Positions 32,278-44,385 of a stretch of 64,000 nucleotides of DNA are shown in pieces. The DNA is from Tenodera sinensis (lineage: Eukaryota; Arthropoda; Insecta; Mantodea; Mantidae). Position 1 is the first letter of the stretch. Every line of letters begins with the position of its first letter. The translations under genes were made by a program, and so were the position numbers. A model generated the notes under the pieces. That model saw nothing but the letters and a program-made list of their open reading frames with translations, was not told where the DNA came from and ran no database searches. The stretch lies in the NCBI GenBank assembly GCA_030765045.1, contig CM060967.1:127095412-127159411 (forward strand), given 5' to 3'.

Positions 32278-35251
32278 AACAACAACAACAAAAATACAAA
32301 GTTTTTGTTAGTATATGACACAGTTAAATGATTAATTTTATATCTTAGTACTTTCAAATTTAAATGTTGTGGTTTCCATACAAATGATTTCGGCATATTG
32401 CCACAGAGTATTTTATAGTCGTTAGGACAATGTCGTCCTGTAGCTGTTTAGGGAGCTTATATTGTTGTCTCCATTGCACAAATGATTTTGGTATTGTGCC
32501 CCTTGCTCCGAAGAATAGGCCTGTGACCACGATGTTGCTGATATTATATGAGGCACTGAAGAATGGAATTGTGGGCTCATATATTTTCTTCTTTTCACGA
32601 TCCACTTCTGCTGGCTGGTCTAAGGATGTCTCAAACCTCACTGTGGGATCTAAGATCTCAGCTGTCCCTTTCTTCCTGTCGATAGCAATGACATCAATTC
32701 GACGGTTACTGCCACAGTCAGCCACACAGTGTACTTCTTCGTGGACTTCTAATCCTGTGCTTCGCAAAGCATTGGCAAGCAGAGTTCTTATGGTGTTGTG
32801 ACGCTTTATTCGCAGCAACTCTCCCTGAGGACAATTCCCGAGTACATGCGGTAAAGTTTCTATCTCACTGCAATGTCTGCAGTGGCTTGTACCCGTGGAG
32901 CGTCCCGGAAGTGAACGTACTGGAACCACCATAGCTGTCATCTTCAACATGTCACGCCATTCTGAGCTGGATAACCCATTATGTTTTAAAATCCAAGTGT
33001 TGGCAGCAGGAACTTCGCCAAAGAGTGCCACTCCTCTTCCTTTCTGAGGGTATGCACACCAGGCTTCAAACTCCTGGCGTCTTAGTTTCTCCCTAAGTTG
33101 TTTAACGGAGTTTGTGGAGGACTCCTCTAGTATATGCAACTCTGTGAGGCATCGAGTTCTTATGGCTGCAAAATTGCGAACAACGTTTACATGTTCATCG
33201 TCTAGATCTTCAAGTTTGGTGTTAATATTTAATTGTTGAAGATAAGCTTCCCAAGTTGCACGTATTATTGATAATCCCTTAAACTTTGTGCTGGTGTACA
33301 GCATACTGTTTGGGGTGTCATTTGGTAGTTGTAGGATTTCCTTCACAGCACTTTTGATCATTTTATCTGCTTTCTGGAGCCATACCTTTGGAATTTTCTC
33401 TATTGGAACCGACTGGAAAGGATAGATCAAAGTGGGCCCAATAAACTGATTTATAACTGTAAGTTTTTGACTAGGCTGGAGCAAGTGAGTTGAAGTAAGC
33501 TTTTCAAGATTTAATTTTAATTTTTCTAGAACCTGTGTTTCATTAAATACTATTGTGTCCCTAAATGTTGCACCAAGGTATTTAATCTCTTCGTCTGCCC
33601 CAATGCTCATAATTGATCCAGCAGTGGTAATCAGTTCCTGCTGTAGAAGCTTTCCGTTTTTAATTATAATAGCATTGGATTTAACTGTGTTGACGTTCAG
33701 TCCAATTTCTTGAAGGTGGTGGATAGCACTAGTCACAAGGGCAGATGCTGCTTGCTCGTCTTTTCCTATGATCACAAGATCGTCAGCAAAACATAGGGCT
33801 GTAAGTGGTTCGGTGTCAGGAGTTAGCTGAGAGCCATATTTTCCTGAAACGTTTCTAACCGTCAACTCGTTCAGGATGTGGTTAATGCCCCAGTTGAAGA
33901 GCAGTGGTGATATGGGATCTCCCTGCATCACTCCTCGTTTAAAGTGGATTTTATCTGTATTTCCACCGTCTGTATGTATTTGAGTAGAATTTCCTGTCAG
34001 CATGTTAATTAGAAGTTTCTTGATTTGTTCAGGCAAAGCAGACTTTTCCTTGGTAGCAATGAGGTGAGCATGTCCAATACTATCAAAAGCTTTGCTAACA
34101 TCAAGAAACACAATAGATGCTGATGTTTTCTTACTTTTAGCTGTTCGCAGGATTCCATCAATAATGTTGAGGTTAATGAAAGTGCCAGGCATCATGACGA
34201 ACCCTCGTTGGTATTGATTTAGGTTAATGTATTCTCGCACTATTTTATCCAAGCATTTTGCAATTACCCTCCTCACTACAGAACATATAGTAATCGGTCT
34301 CCAGTTCTTTAAGTTGTCCAGGTCCCCACCTTTGTGTATTAATACAGTTCTTGCTGTCTGGAGAGCGTCAGGAACTATACCCGTCTTCAGCATTCTGTTA
34401 GCAATGTGAGTAATTACGTCAGCAGCAGCAGGGTGCCTAATTGCCTTTAGTAACACTCTGTCTGGACCAGGGCTTGTATCTATAGCTATAGATTTTATAA
34501 TTGAGAAAACAAGTTCTTGAGAAAATTCTATTGGACTGTTTACATCATCGCACGTAAAAGAATCATAACTGTCCCTTACATAATTGTCAGGGGTTTCAAA
34601 TACTTGCTTATAGAAACCCTCAATGTCGTCTTTTGCCATTGGTAATTTGTAGGGCTGATTTTGTTGTAGAATTTTTCTCACAGCTTTCCTTCTTTGATAA
34701 AAGTACTCAAACTGTATACGTTCATATGTGTATTTTGCCTTTCTCCTTTCCCTGTCCCGTTTGGAAGACCTTTGTGGATTACTAGAGTTTTTGTATTGGC
34801 GATTGTTATTTTTTAACTTGCCATCTCTACGGGCTTTGTAGTATTTAGATGCAGGACTCTGTGGTCCAGGCAGGAGATCAATAGCACAGTGCAAAAATTC
34901 TAGGAAACCATAAACGTTACTCTGAAACTCCTCATTAGACATATCTTGTTTAAATATGTTAAGCCAATTATGAAGCTCATTTTCATAAGTTTTTGCATTG
35001 TTACTATGTGATTTAATTTGTGAATCATCTGCATGTGCTCTGCTTTCTGAAGTTTTAGTGGCATTTACAGCATCAGCTAATGTATCAGAGTGATTTTTTC
35101 TATTTAACAGGGACTCCCTGTATTCCTCTGGATGGGCTTTACTGATGTGGATTTTAAGCCCTTTATAAAGCTGGCCACAATGTGGACATTATATTTGGGT
35201 TTGTCTCTTAACAGTTTCAACAGCATTAGCCATGTACCACACACAACATTA
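32278..35251 (-). mobile_element. R2-type non-LTR retrotransposon, nearly intact
   Basis: The unit consists of one long ORF on the minus strand followed by a short 3' UTR that ends in a (GTT)n run (32278-32292). The upstream stop at 35249-35251 limits the ORF; the true 5' end of the element is not resolved. Presence of a C-terminal restriction-like endonuclease, and absence of an AP endonuclease, places it in the R2/R4-like group. That group contains site-specific or microsatellite-targeted elements. The flanks are not 28S rDNA. Composition of the 3' end suggests a tandem repeat target as in Dong/R4 elements, but this is inference. Confidence 0.85.
32360..35233 (-). CDS. R2-type reverse transcriptase/endonuclease, one premature stop
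   Basis: The frame opens at ATG 35233 (957 codons) with a single TAA at codon 15 (35189-35191), immediately before a C2H2 finger (CPHCGQLYKGLKIHISKAH, codons 16-34). The next Met, at 34942, gives 860 aa without the finger. In that 860-aa numbering the RT runs from about 195 to 460, with LDVSKAFDS (catalytic Asp 281), GVMQGDPISP (337-346) and FADD (385-388). A thumb region follows. The CCHC knuckle is at 688-704 (CX2CX7HX4C). The restriction-like endonuclease lies at about 745-790, with RRID (Asp 750) and ILDPTVRFE (Asp 765, Glu 771). All catalytic positions expected of R2-clade proteins are present. It would nick target DNA and prime reverse transcription there, in the nucleus. Codon use looks constrained, so decay is recent. 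Confidence 0.88.
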
Positions 35252-36940
35252 AACTAAAACTGCAAAATTGTCATTTTACTGAGCTAACCTCTTTATATAA
35301 ACAAAAGGTAACCAAGCAGTTTCAGCCAGAATGAGATATGTATATTCTGACAAGAATATATGCAATAATTCTAAAAATCCTAAGTGTGGCTGATGGTACT
35401 ATATAAATGTAACACTTACAGTGTCTTGGTCACCAAAATTAGTGCACAGCAAGCACGTAAATCACATAAAAATTGTGAAATATAGCTGAGCAATCTTCTC
35501 TTTTCCTGCTGTTGATCATGGCCTACTAAAACAGTTATTTCCAAGGTCAAAATGTAAAAAAGTAGAAATTTTGCTATGTTTTCCCAACATAATTAAGATG
35601 TATTATAAACATATGATGGTCGTTCAGTAAGTTTATCTAGGTTATGTACATTAGCGCAGAAATTTCAGCCTTCTAGCTCAAGTATTTTCAAAGAAAAGCA
35701 TATAACTGTGCAAAAATCTTGTTTCGACAAAATTGAATCAAACAGGTGCTGCTGCAGCTTTAAAGGAATACAGGCGATCAATTACATGGCATTTAAATTA
35801 TTTAAACATCTCCCAAACCTTTAGTTACATAATTTCTAGAATTAGATACCGCAAAAGCTTTTTAATGCCCAACACAAAAAATGTGATTTTGGACTCTTTA
35901 AACTTCCTTGGCCCCTAAGCTCACCATAAGAAGACCTTTCTACAATATTTTGGTTGTGTTACTTAATGCATGATTCTCTGAAAAATTCAGATTCTAAAAT
36001 CGTGTTAAATTAATCTCAAGATCTACAGTTTGTTCGTCATTTCTTAAGCATCATACACAATCAAGGTTTTAAACGGTTAGTGTTGTTACTAGCTAAGCAA
36101 ATTCCTGGAGTTGTAGCCCGTAGCCTACTGGACTCTTTCTTCTTACTAGACGTTTCATCTACTCCTGCAGTACGTCTTCAGCGGTGGTGGCGTGGTCGAA
36201 GCTCTCTCACGGCAGTTGTGACCAAAGTACCCTTCCATATGATGAAAATTTTGTCAAATGCAATGCTTTATAAGACATTCCAATTGTGATAACCTCACAA
36301 CATTTCGTTTCAAATTCTTCCTATACTTTAAAGTCTTGAAATCATGCTGTAGACTATGGAGGATGTCTGTTATACGGCGGGTTCTATTTTGAGGTAGATT
36401 AATAGTTTGGTTCAATTTATATTAATTAGGTGCTTCCCTGTGTTGTACACCTGTATATTAAGGACCACAACAGGAATCCTTATAATTTAACACTTGTTTC
36501 AAATCTGAAACAATTTGTAGCATATAAAATGTAACTAATTTTTATTTCAAACACATGTAATTCTTTAGCCGTCATATGTTATCATATTATATTGTTTTTC
36601 TATCTCTTCAGTATAAACGTTTTTAATGGTTTCATTACACATCACTTTACAGAAGGCTGGAGCGATATCAGATTTTTCAAAGCCTGCCCCTACATGTTGG
36701 CTTAGAAAAAATTACAAAATTATGACGCCTTTCACATCTCCAGAAACAATTAAATGGTGACAGTACTTTAAAATATCACAAAGCATTGGAAAGATCAAAG
36801 CAATAATGAATATCCTTCATATAGCTGATGCCACGAAAAGTTAAAACAAAAGACTTGTACTTTTTAAATCAGCACAATTTTAGAGTATTTTAAATATAAC
36901 GTGTTTTACCAGTTATACAAGTGAGAACAAAAAGCCAATC
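35252..36940. other. No gene recognised
   Basis: May include the 5' UTR of the R2-type element next to 35252. Otherwise AT-rich; a GC-richer patch at 36105-36235 ('agcggtggtggcgtggtcga') has no identifiable boxes. Confidence 0.5.
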
Positions 36941-36944
36941 AAAA

Positions 36945-37180
36945 TGAAGACCATTTCAGAGGCTATTTCGAGAAAATTCTGGATATACATTTTATTTGTC
37001 ATGAAAGTAACTTATTTTTAACATGGGGTATTTTAATCAAAATCATTAGATTGTAAGTAGTCTGTGGTAGAGAAATTTTGTTGAAAAATTTCGCGTCGCA
37101 TCCTTGGAGCATGTTGCGCATAAGTATAAAGTTTTAGAAATTTTAGTTTTTGAGTTATAATAATACAGTCAAGTGGCCAT
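36945..37180 (-). repeat. Repeat A fragment, reverse (central body)
   Basis: 'ggatatacattttatttgtc', 'attttaatcaaaatc', 'cgcgtcgcatccttgg' and 'ttttagtttttgagttat' match the central body of repeat A. Confidence 0.7.
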
Positions 37181-38573
37181 ATGAGAAAATTATGTTGTGG
37201 CGGGGATAACGTCATTGTTGTGTTGTTGTTGTTGTGGTAGTTACATCATTCATTTTCTGGCACTGGTGCCAGAAAGAGTAATTTCACACGATTTATGCCG
37301 TAATAACGAGCCGTCTTAATGCTAAAATTTCATTAAGTAAATTTATAGTACAGTTTTACTTTTTGTGGCAAAAATTACTGTGTCTTATTTCTGCTACAAA
37401 CTTTCAAAGCATTACCTCAAAAGTTTTTCTTTAATGTTTGGTTATCTGAAAAATCAATCATTCAAACACCCCAATCCAGTTGTTTTGGATACTCGAGGAT
37501 CTACTCCATATCTAATTATCGGTTGAAATATATGAGTAATTAACCTAGTTCGGTACAGAATATGGGTATAACTCTACTAAAATCAATACAATAAAAGCTT
37601 GATAATTTGAAAATATTGGGAAGACGAATCTAAAGCTTTAAAACTGGCAACTCTAAGGAAGGGCAAATTTTAGTATGGATAACAAGTTGAAATGCGATTC
37701 GAGGAAGAATCTGGGTGGGACTGTACCTGGCGAGATTATTGTAGAAAGGTGGGCCATAATAAGTGTAACTTGGGCGTGGTCGAACGTGTAATTGTCTTGC
37801 TCTATAATGAGCCTAGCTTCTTAAGATCACAAGTGCGGTGCCCTGCTATACAAATCAAGATATTACTCCAACCTGTTTGATTTATAACAACACTTTGCTG
37901 GCGCATCTTATTATAATTCCCAATTCCACATTACAATAATGACGATGATTTAGATGGAGTGAGGTAGCCGTGTTTAAATGTAACAAGCTACCACATTATT
38001 TAGCTTATTCATGACTGTGTTTACTTATTTAGTATGTAGTGTAATCACACGGCTATTTCGTGGACTGATTTGAATATAGTTATTCGCCCTGATTATTATG
38101 CAGCTAACATAAGATGTAGCGCCTGTCAATTCGCCCTGGTAGTAAACGAAAGAGCTTCTCTGTTAACTTCTCCCAATGCTAATATGTTACTATGGACTTC
38201 ATGTTTAGAAATGAGTGATCACCAGGGTTCGGACTTTTAGCAAGAAATCCCTAATGTTAACCTATAACGAGAAGAACGAAATTTCGGCACACCGGCGACG
38301 CTGATGTGATCCTGGCAATTGACAGCCCCGTTAAACAACAAAATAATAATTTCAGAGGAAGAGGGCAGAGCTACTTCTACCTTACTTGAAGGCATCTCAT
38401 ACCTTTAGGTTTAGTGGGAGATGACATGTGTTAGCCAGCAGGATTTCTTTAGCTGGGTCCTCGGTTCGATTCTACCACAGGATTGTATAGATCTGGGTTT
38501 CAGGGATAGTATACAAAACGACTGATTCATTTTTCACATTAGTTCCTGTCACCTTTTCGCTGGCAATCAAGCT
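37181..38573. other. No gene recognised; tRNA-like B box at 38458-38475
   Basis: A lone 'cctcggttcgattctac' near 38459 looks like a B box, without a convincing A box or body. Confidence 0.45.
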
Positions 38574-38583
38574 CGCGCGCGCG

Positions 38584-38661
<78 letters not shown>
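38574..38661. repeat. (GC)n(AC)n compound microsatellite
   Basis: About 20 bp of alternating GC runs directly into about 70 bp of AC. This is an alternating purine-pyrimidine tract with Z-DNA potential. Flanks do not match repeat A. Confidence 0.9.
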
Positions 38662-38664
<3 letters not shown>

Positions 38665-39098
38665 GCACCCACGCATTTGCTTGCTGTCGTTTTTTTATAA
38701 ATTCTCCCATCTCACCGCCAACATATTCGTCGATTTCCTAGCCATAAGAGATTTTCAACATTTTTACTTCTAACTTAAAGTAAATCTGCCGTCACTTGCT
38801 TTTTCGCGTAAATTCATGTACATACTACTTCTCATTGGCCAATGTATACACTTCTTCATGTGTATAAGTGTCTAGTAACATTAAATTCTCTCTCGGGTTG
38901 TGGTCAGGCTTAACGGCCAACCCATCTACGTATTCCTCTGCTCGTTGCTCAGCTAAGCTATGACTGAAACTGCCCTTCCGATCCTAACAATATTTCCATT
39001 CTTAGGAATAATCTTATTTGTACCATTGTTACTCTTATCTGGAATATTATAAAGTTCGCAGAAGGTACTGTTTCAGCTTCCGATTGCTTCTAGCAATA
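38662..39098. other. No gene recognised
   Basis: AT-rich sequence without a supported feature. Confidence 0.6.
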
Positions 39099-39918
39099 TA
39101 CTGGGTGTCCCAAAAAACACCGACAACGTTTAGTGTGTTGTGTGGTAAAGCAAATAGAGTTCCAAAAAGGAAACCCTGTTCAGAAATACACGGTTTGGGC
39201 GTTGGAGAGCGTGTGAATTTGAGAACGAACAGTTGTGACAATTTCTTAACATTCATTTTAGTATCTTAATACGTTATGTAACCTTTTAGCCATCTGACTA
39301 CCAGAATGAACGAACTGAGCATAATAACATTCTTGCGCATGCGCTAAATTCTTCCATAGAGTCCTTGCTGTGCATCCTACTGCGTTACTTGTGTAATTTC
39401 TAGTATAGTAACTTTTTTGAAAGCAGTGCTGCACGAATCAGTTCACAACTGCTAAAATGGCCTACTTGAGCTCCAGCACACTTTGATATAAATGTGCGTA
39501 TTCATCTCAATGTCGCATATGCAAATCAATGGATTGGTAGAGGTGGACCAGTTCCATGGACAACACATTCACCAGATGTGACACCTCTCGACATCTGTGG
39601 AGTTGAGTATGGTGTATAACAGTCCTGTAACGTCAGCGGAGGACCTTATGGCTTGAGTCCACGGAGAGATGGCCATGTGAACAAGTCTCACCACCACCGA
39701 TATGGCTCTGCAATTACGTAGGAGGTACACAGTTCGAAGCCCGTTTGTAATGTAGACAGTCCGATGTTGGGTATATTGATGAAATGTGAACGAACACCCA
39801 TCTCACGCTTCGATGCACTACAGCGTTCAAATCATGCGTTTCCTATTTGAAAGTCGCTCAGTTTGCCATCCCCCACAACATACCAAGCGTTGTCGGTGTT
39901 TCTAGGACATTTTGTATA
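39099..39918 (+). mobile_element. Internally deleted mariner-like transposon
   Basis: The left end 'ctgggtgtcccaaaaaacac' continues 'cgacaacgtttagtgtgttg'. The reverse complement of the right end shares 'aaacaccgacaacg' and 'tgttgtg', giving about 45-bp inverted repeats of moderate identity. TA dinucleotides flank both ends, as expected for Tc1/mariner. At about 820 bp it keeps only a C-terminal piece of transposase (separate entry). Confidence 0.7.
39471..39619 (+). pseudogene. Mariner-like transposase C-terminal fragment
   Basis: An open stretch encodes APAHFDINVRIHLNVAYANQ, then WIGRGGPVPWTTHSPDVTPL and D, up to a stop at 39617-39619. It matches the family block DGApaHfxxxVrxxLnxxfpxrWIGRGGPvxWPpRSPDLTPlD. 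The last catalytic Asp/SPD motif is intact, but the rest of the protein is missing and later sequence is frameshifted. Confidence 0.75.
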
Positions 39919-40379
39919 TAATAAATGGATAAGTGACAAGATATTGTTTCAACATGGGCTGCCATCCAAGCATCGACATTTCTTAGGGAAGTTAAAATTA
40001 ATATTAGTGGAAACACAGAACTGGGAGACAGTGAAGGACAGATTGACAAAAAGTTTTACCACATTAAGAAAATGCAACCAGAGGTGTTGGAATGTTTTCC
40101 ATGCGGTTTTGTATTCAGTCGACAGGAAAACCGCAATACGCGAACCTGCAGTAATTTCTATACACTGCTTTCTTTTAGTACAAAGCTTTCCAAACATGGT
40201 CGAGGAAAGATGTACGTGCTTTAGATTAAGCACACGTCTAATTTATCTTCATATATTTAATACAATACCTCAGAGCAGGCAATAATTAATTTATTCCTAA
40301 GGTTGAATAAACTATTACTGCACCTGTTTTCGAATAGTGAAATGAATGGGAGAAAGATAGCAAATCAGAAGCGATTTGA

Positions 40380-41665
40380 AGAAAATCTTATGTGTTGCAC
40401 TCATATGACTTTCTCTACTCTTGTACTAACCGTGGTTACAGACCCTTATTCCTATATCGCCTTCGTGTTAGTTGAGATAAATATTTGCAAAAATTATCTT
40501 ATTACTTATTTCCTTGTAGGGGCAAGGGGAATATGGGAGATAGTCAAATCTTTTAAAGCTTTCAAATTCCGTTATCTTTGCACGGTTAAGATTAAAAAAA
40601 ATGAATCACATTTTCATATACCCATCCGAAATGGTTCACTGCACAAAAAAATTATTCAGACATAAATTGTGTGTTTTATCAAGATCTGCAGTAAGATTTG
40701 GTCTCTTACAGTTTACCATTTGTGCAAAAGTCATCAAAAGTGACGCAAACGCTCCTCTCCGTCGAAGACGTCGCCTTTAAGACCTATAAGATCTCGTGTT
40801 TGGTGTCCGGACTAGCTCTAGCAAGAGGTCCTAATCTGCAGGGTGTGCGTGAGTCATGGTAGGAATGGAACCAAACGAAGAATTAACCAACAGATCACTT
40901 TATTTGTAAATTTCCAGATTTGTAGAGAACTGCCGACGATATTTAAATAGAATGTAACTTTGTAACTTCAACTACAACGTTATAACACTTTAACTTTGTC
41001 ACCCTTTAGCAACCGCCGAATTATGTATACACGCTAGCTTACGTACAACTCCCAAGTTGCACGTGTACTCTCGGCTCGATTCAAGACGAGTGTGTCTTGC
41101 GTTGCTTGTTTTTGCGCGAGCAACACGAAGGAAGCGATTTCCATTGGCTAACTTTAGAGCACGTCAGGGTAAGATAGGAATCATCCCGCTAAATCACTAA
41201 AGCTGAGTACAAACAACAATTGTAACCTTATCACTCACTTAAATCTGCCTAGGCTTCCATTCTTGAGACTTTAAAATATTCAGCTTTATTACGTTTTCCC
41301 CTTAATTATTGACTAGAATCTCCTTTTGTTTCTTTCCATTATCAAATATATATATATATATTGAGATTATAATTTCGGTTTCAAAAGTAAACACGAAAAC
41401 ATGGACTACAGCCAGAAAATTCAAAATATAGTTTCATCAAAACCGTTAGAGCCATTTTCAAGGAAATCACAAATTTTCCATCTAAAGGGTAGTTTAGGTT
41501 GGAGGAATTTTCTTCAAATTCTTCGTGTTGTATACCTAAAAGGTGTTAAACTTAAATACCAACTTTGACTTTTAACCGAACTTTCGTTTTTGATATGTTG
41601 TCCACAGACTGAAAGACACAGACAGACACACATATACTTATTTAAAAATGCCTTTTTCAATGCAG
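40380..41665 (-). repeat. Repeat A copy, reverse, interrupted by a 639-bp insert
   Basis: The 3' half (40390-40741) includes 'gtgttgcactcatatgactt'. The 5' half (41381-41665) includes 'gactacagccagaaaattc' and 'gttgtccacagactgaaaga'. Together they rebuild one copy once 40742-41380 is removed. Confidence 0.7.
40742..41380. mobile_element. Unclassified insert with 8-bp direct repeats
   Basis: The 639-bp insert interrupts repeat A and is flanked by TCAAAAGT at 40734-40741 and 41381-41388. It has no obvious inverted termini and no ORF. Internally 'acagatcactttatttgtaa' and 'gatatttaaatag' resemble LTR regulatory parts read on the minus strand, and an (AT)n run lies near the right end. It could be a decayed solo LTR plus other sequence, or a hAT derivative that has lost its termini. 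Confidence 0.5.
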
Positions 41666-41699
41666 GGGGCATACTTTTTACAAATTATGCTTATGGTTG

Positions 41700-42460
41700 T
41701 CGAATTTTAAAAAATCTAATGCATTACATTCATTTTCCTTTTTCCACTATTCTTCGACAAACTATTGTAAAAAAAACTTCTATCTGCTTCGTGTTAATTC
41801 AGATAAATTTTGTGGGGAAAAAATGACCACATAAATTGAGAACCTTAACGAGCTATACCATTTTGTGTAGTAAGATTTTGTCTATCTCCTACGGTTAAGT
41901 AAACGTAATTCAGAATGAATAGAACTCAGAAACTATTCCCAGAAAATTCAATATACGTATGAATTTAACTTTTCTTGAAAATATCTTAAACATATAACAT
42001 TTTAATCCAAATCGTTACATCTATTACTTTCGAAAAATGTTTCATATAAGGAGTAGCTTGAAATACGAGAACGTTCTTGAAAATCTTTGTAATGCAGCCT
42101 TGGAAGATGCAGAAGTTGAATACCTACCAAAATTATAATTTAACAGACCTTTAGCTTCAGAGTAGTACTGTTCAAAGGACATGAGTGAGTGAGTGAGTGA
42201 GTGAGTGAGTGAGTGAGTGAGTGAGTGAGTGAGTGAGTGAGTGAGTGAGGGAGTGAGTGTCGGGTTTAAGGGCCCGTCGACAACTTGGTCATTAGGGCCC
42301 CTCAAAGGACATGCATGGATCCTTTTCTAAAGAGGACTTTTGGGAAGGAGGTTCAATGGGCCTCCCAACATATATCTTAAGTGAAATCTGGAGATGGAAT
42401 TTTTGAGTGAAATACTATTACTTCCCCCACTTACTGCATTTAGTAGAGAAAGTAAAAGTA
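41700..42460 (-). repeat. Repeat A copy, reverse, with (GAGT)n
   Basis: Starts 'aaaaaatctaatgcattaca' (3' end of the family). An internal deletion follows, then the central body. At the usual tract position it has a (GAGT)n array (42182-42260) and short GC-rich sequence instead of GT. It ends 'tttagtagagaaagtaaaag', the 5' terminus. Confidence 0.7.
42182..42260. repeat. (GAGT)n microsatellite
   Basis: About 19 tandem tetranucleotides, located inside a reverse repeat A copy. Confidence 0.9.
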
Positions 42461-43420
42461 GACGTATTGGCAATATCAATCATTTCTCTATTGAATTCTT
42501 TTATTGAACCCACACTATGGTACATTGAGCCTGAGACAAGTTTAAGAATAAAAGAGAATACTTGTGTCTGCAAAGATAAATATGTAATAACTTCTTCTGC
42601 CTTACACATAAAAATGTTAATGGAAACAATACCTCGCATATAAAGCTAGAGCAACTTCTCAAAATAGTCTCAAATTGCATTTAGGATCACAGAAAAAGAG
42701 ATTTTACAATAGATATTGTCGCATCTAAAAATTCCATATCATGGGATCAATATAATATTTCGTTCTTTAAATGGTTTATTAAGACTAACATCCAATCCTT
42801 TCCTTTGCTCGTATATTTTAAATGCAATCCGATCACATGATGCTGATTGACAACAAGTTTTAAGCACTTGTATAAAGGATAAATCTGACTATTATTTATG
42901 TATTGCACTATCATCTTTATGGTAGTAACTATATTTTCTTCAGCCATTGAAAATACAGAGAAAATACAAACAATACAGAGAAAAGAAAGAGAAATGAATA
43001 TAAGTGTATAGGAAATAACAGCGGACGCATTCGTGAATAACCATGTGAGCTTTATAAACTGTGTGATATAGCTTGTTGATTACTTACTCCAGTTCTTCAT
43101 CTTTGGAACAAGGTGTGTCTGCTTCACTTACCTGAAACAAACAAAGAAGCTTCATGTAAACAGAGCAACAACATGATGTATTACAGAAGGAAAATGGAGA
43201 AAAGTAACTGGTGGTACAATATTCTTTACAAACCTCTCCAGTGCAAAGTAAATGAGGATATTAATGAATGAAAGTGTAGTTTTAAAGGCATGTAATACTT
43301 AATGTGGACATACTAAACAATGTAATATACTCCAGCATTTGAAAGAACTGCTGGGAAATAATAGTATCACAACACTATGTGTGAATATAGTTCTTGCTCC
43401 TTACACGGAATATGTCAAAA
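42461..43420. other. No gene recognised
   Basis: AT-rich sequence without a supported feature. Confidence 0.6.
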
Positions 43421-43589
43421 TATTTAATAATTAGGGCTAGGAAGTTCATGCCCTAAAACACACTGAAATATGCATGCAAATATGCTCTTAAAAACTTGAA
43501 AATATGCCAAGAAATATGTACTATTTAATTAAAACAATTAATGTCCCTTTGCAGTAGAAGAGTTAGTATAAATAATAAATAAAGTTACC

Positions 43590-43782
43590 TTATTCTTTAG
43601 AACTTGAAGCAGAAGTAGTTCCGCTGTTAGTATTAACTGCTAAATTGCAGTTCACAACAAACACTTTGCACAAATTTTCAACTGTAAAACATCGTCTGTT
43701 GTCTCGCAAAACACTTTTGTAACGTGAAAAACTCCACGTCACAAGATGTTATCGGGGCATATTTAAATGATGCTAACTACTT

Positions 43783-43850
<68 letters not shown>

Positions 43851-44385
43851 AGTCTATTGGTGAGACATAGTTTTCTTTTGAGGATGTCTCGAATACCGCA
43901 CATCTGTTTATAACCAGAATTTTTTGAAATTACATAATTCACCTTCTCTTTCACTTTTTGTCCTATGCTACCGGAACAAAACTTAGATCACATATTGCTT
44001 CTTTTTTTCAAAGACAGTGATTCATTCAAAGGAGATCCTACAGCTTCCAATGCCGTTATGGCTGTTGGTAAGAAAGAAAAATGGGCAGATATGAAACCAA
44101 GATCCTCTTTTAACCCAGTGCCTGACAGAATATTCTGCACAGTTTCTATTGATGAACCATTTTTCAAGTTCAATGAATTAATAACCTCTTCGGCTATTTC
44201 TATGTGCTCAGCATAATATAAAACTGCATCGATCCATGTTCCCCATCGATTAACACTGGTGCAGGAGGAAGTCTGATATTAGGTGCTGTTGATCTAAACA
44301 ACTTACCTAACTCTTTTAGGAGATTTAATAAAAATTATCTTCGTACTGGACACAAATCTATCTACCAATGGGAAAGAACCATTGT
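43590..44385 (-). pseudogene. hAT transposase relic (CGGBP1-like family) with Ser-Leu tract
   Basis: In order along the minus strand: LVDRFVSSTKIIFIKSPKRV; TSVNRWGTWIDAVLYYAEHI; LGFISAHFSFLPTAITALE; GQKVKEKVNYVISKNSG; and the C-terminal WSFSRYKSVLRDNRRCFTVE with NLCKVFVVNCN. This is the order of hAT transposases related to CGGBP1-like proteins (family C-terminus: VERSFSRYKxxLxDNRRsFxxENLxxxxVxxCN). A stop lies at about 43987 and others upstream, and a (GA)n expansion at 43790-43848 reads as Leu-Ser repeats in the linker. The N-terminal zinc finger is absent. Not functional. Confidence 0.8.
43790..43848. repeat. (GA)n microsatellite inside hAT relic
   Basis: About 58 bp of GA placed between two conserved transposase segments, so it expanded after the transposase had lost function or within a tolerant linker. 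Confidence 0.9.

Noticed and set aside
32430..32801. 123-codon plus-strand ORF
   Set aside because: Antisense shadow of the R2-type ORF.
43965..44216. 83-codon plus-strand ORF within the hAT element
   Set aside because: Antisense of the recognisable hAT transposase relic.
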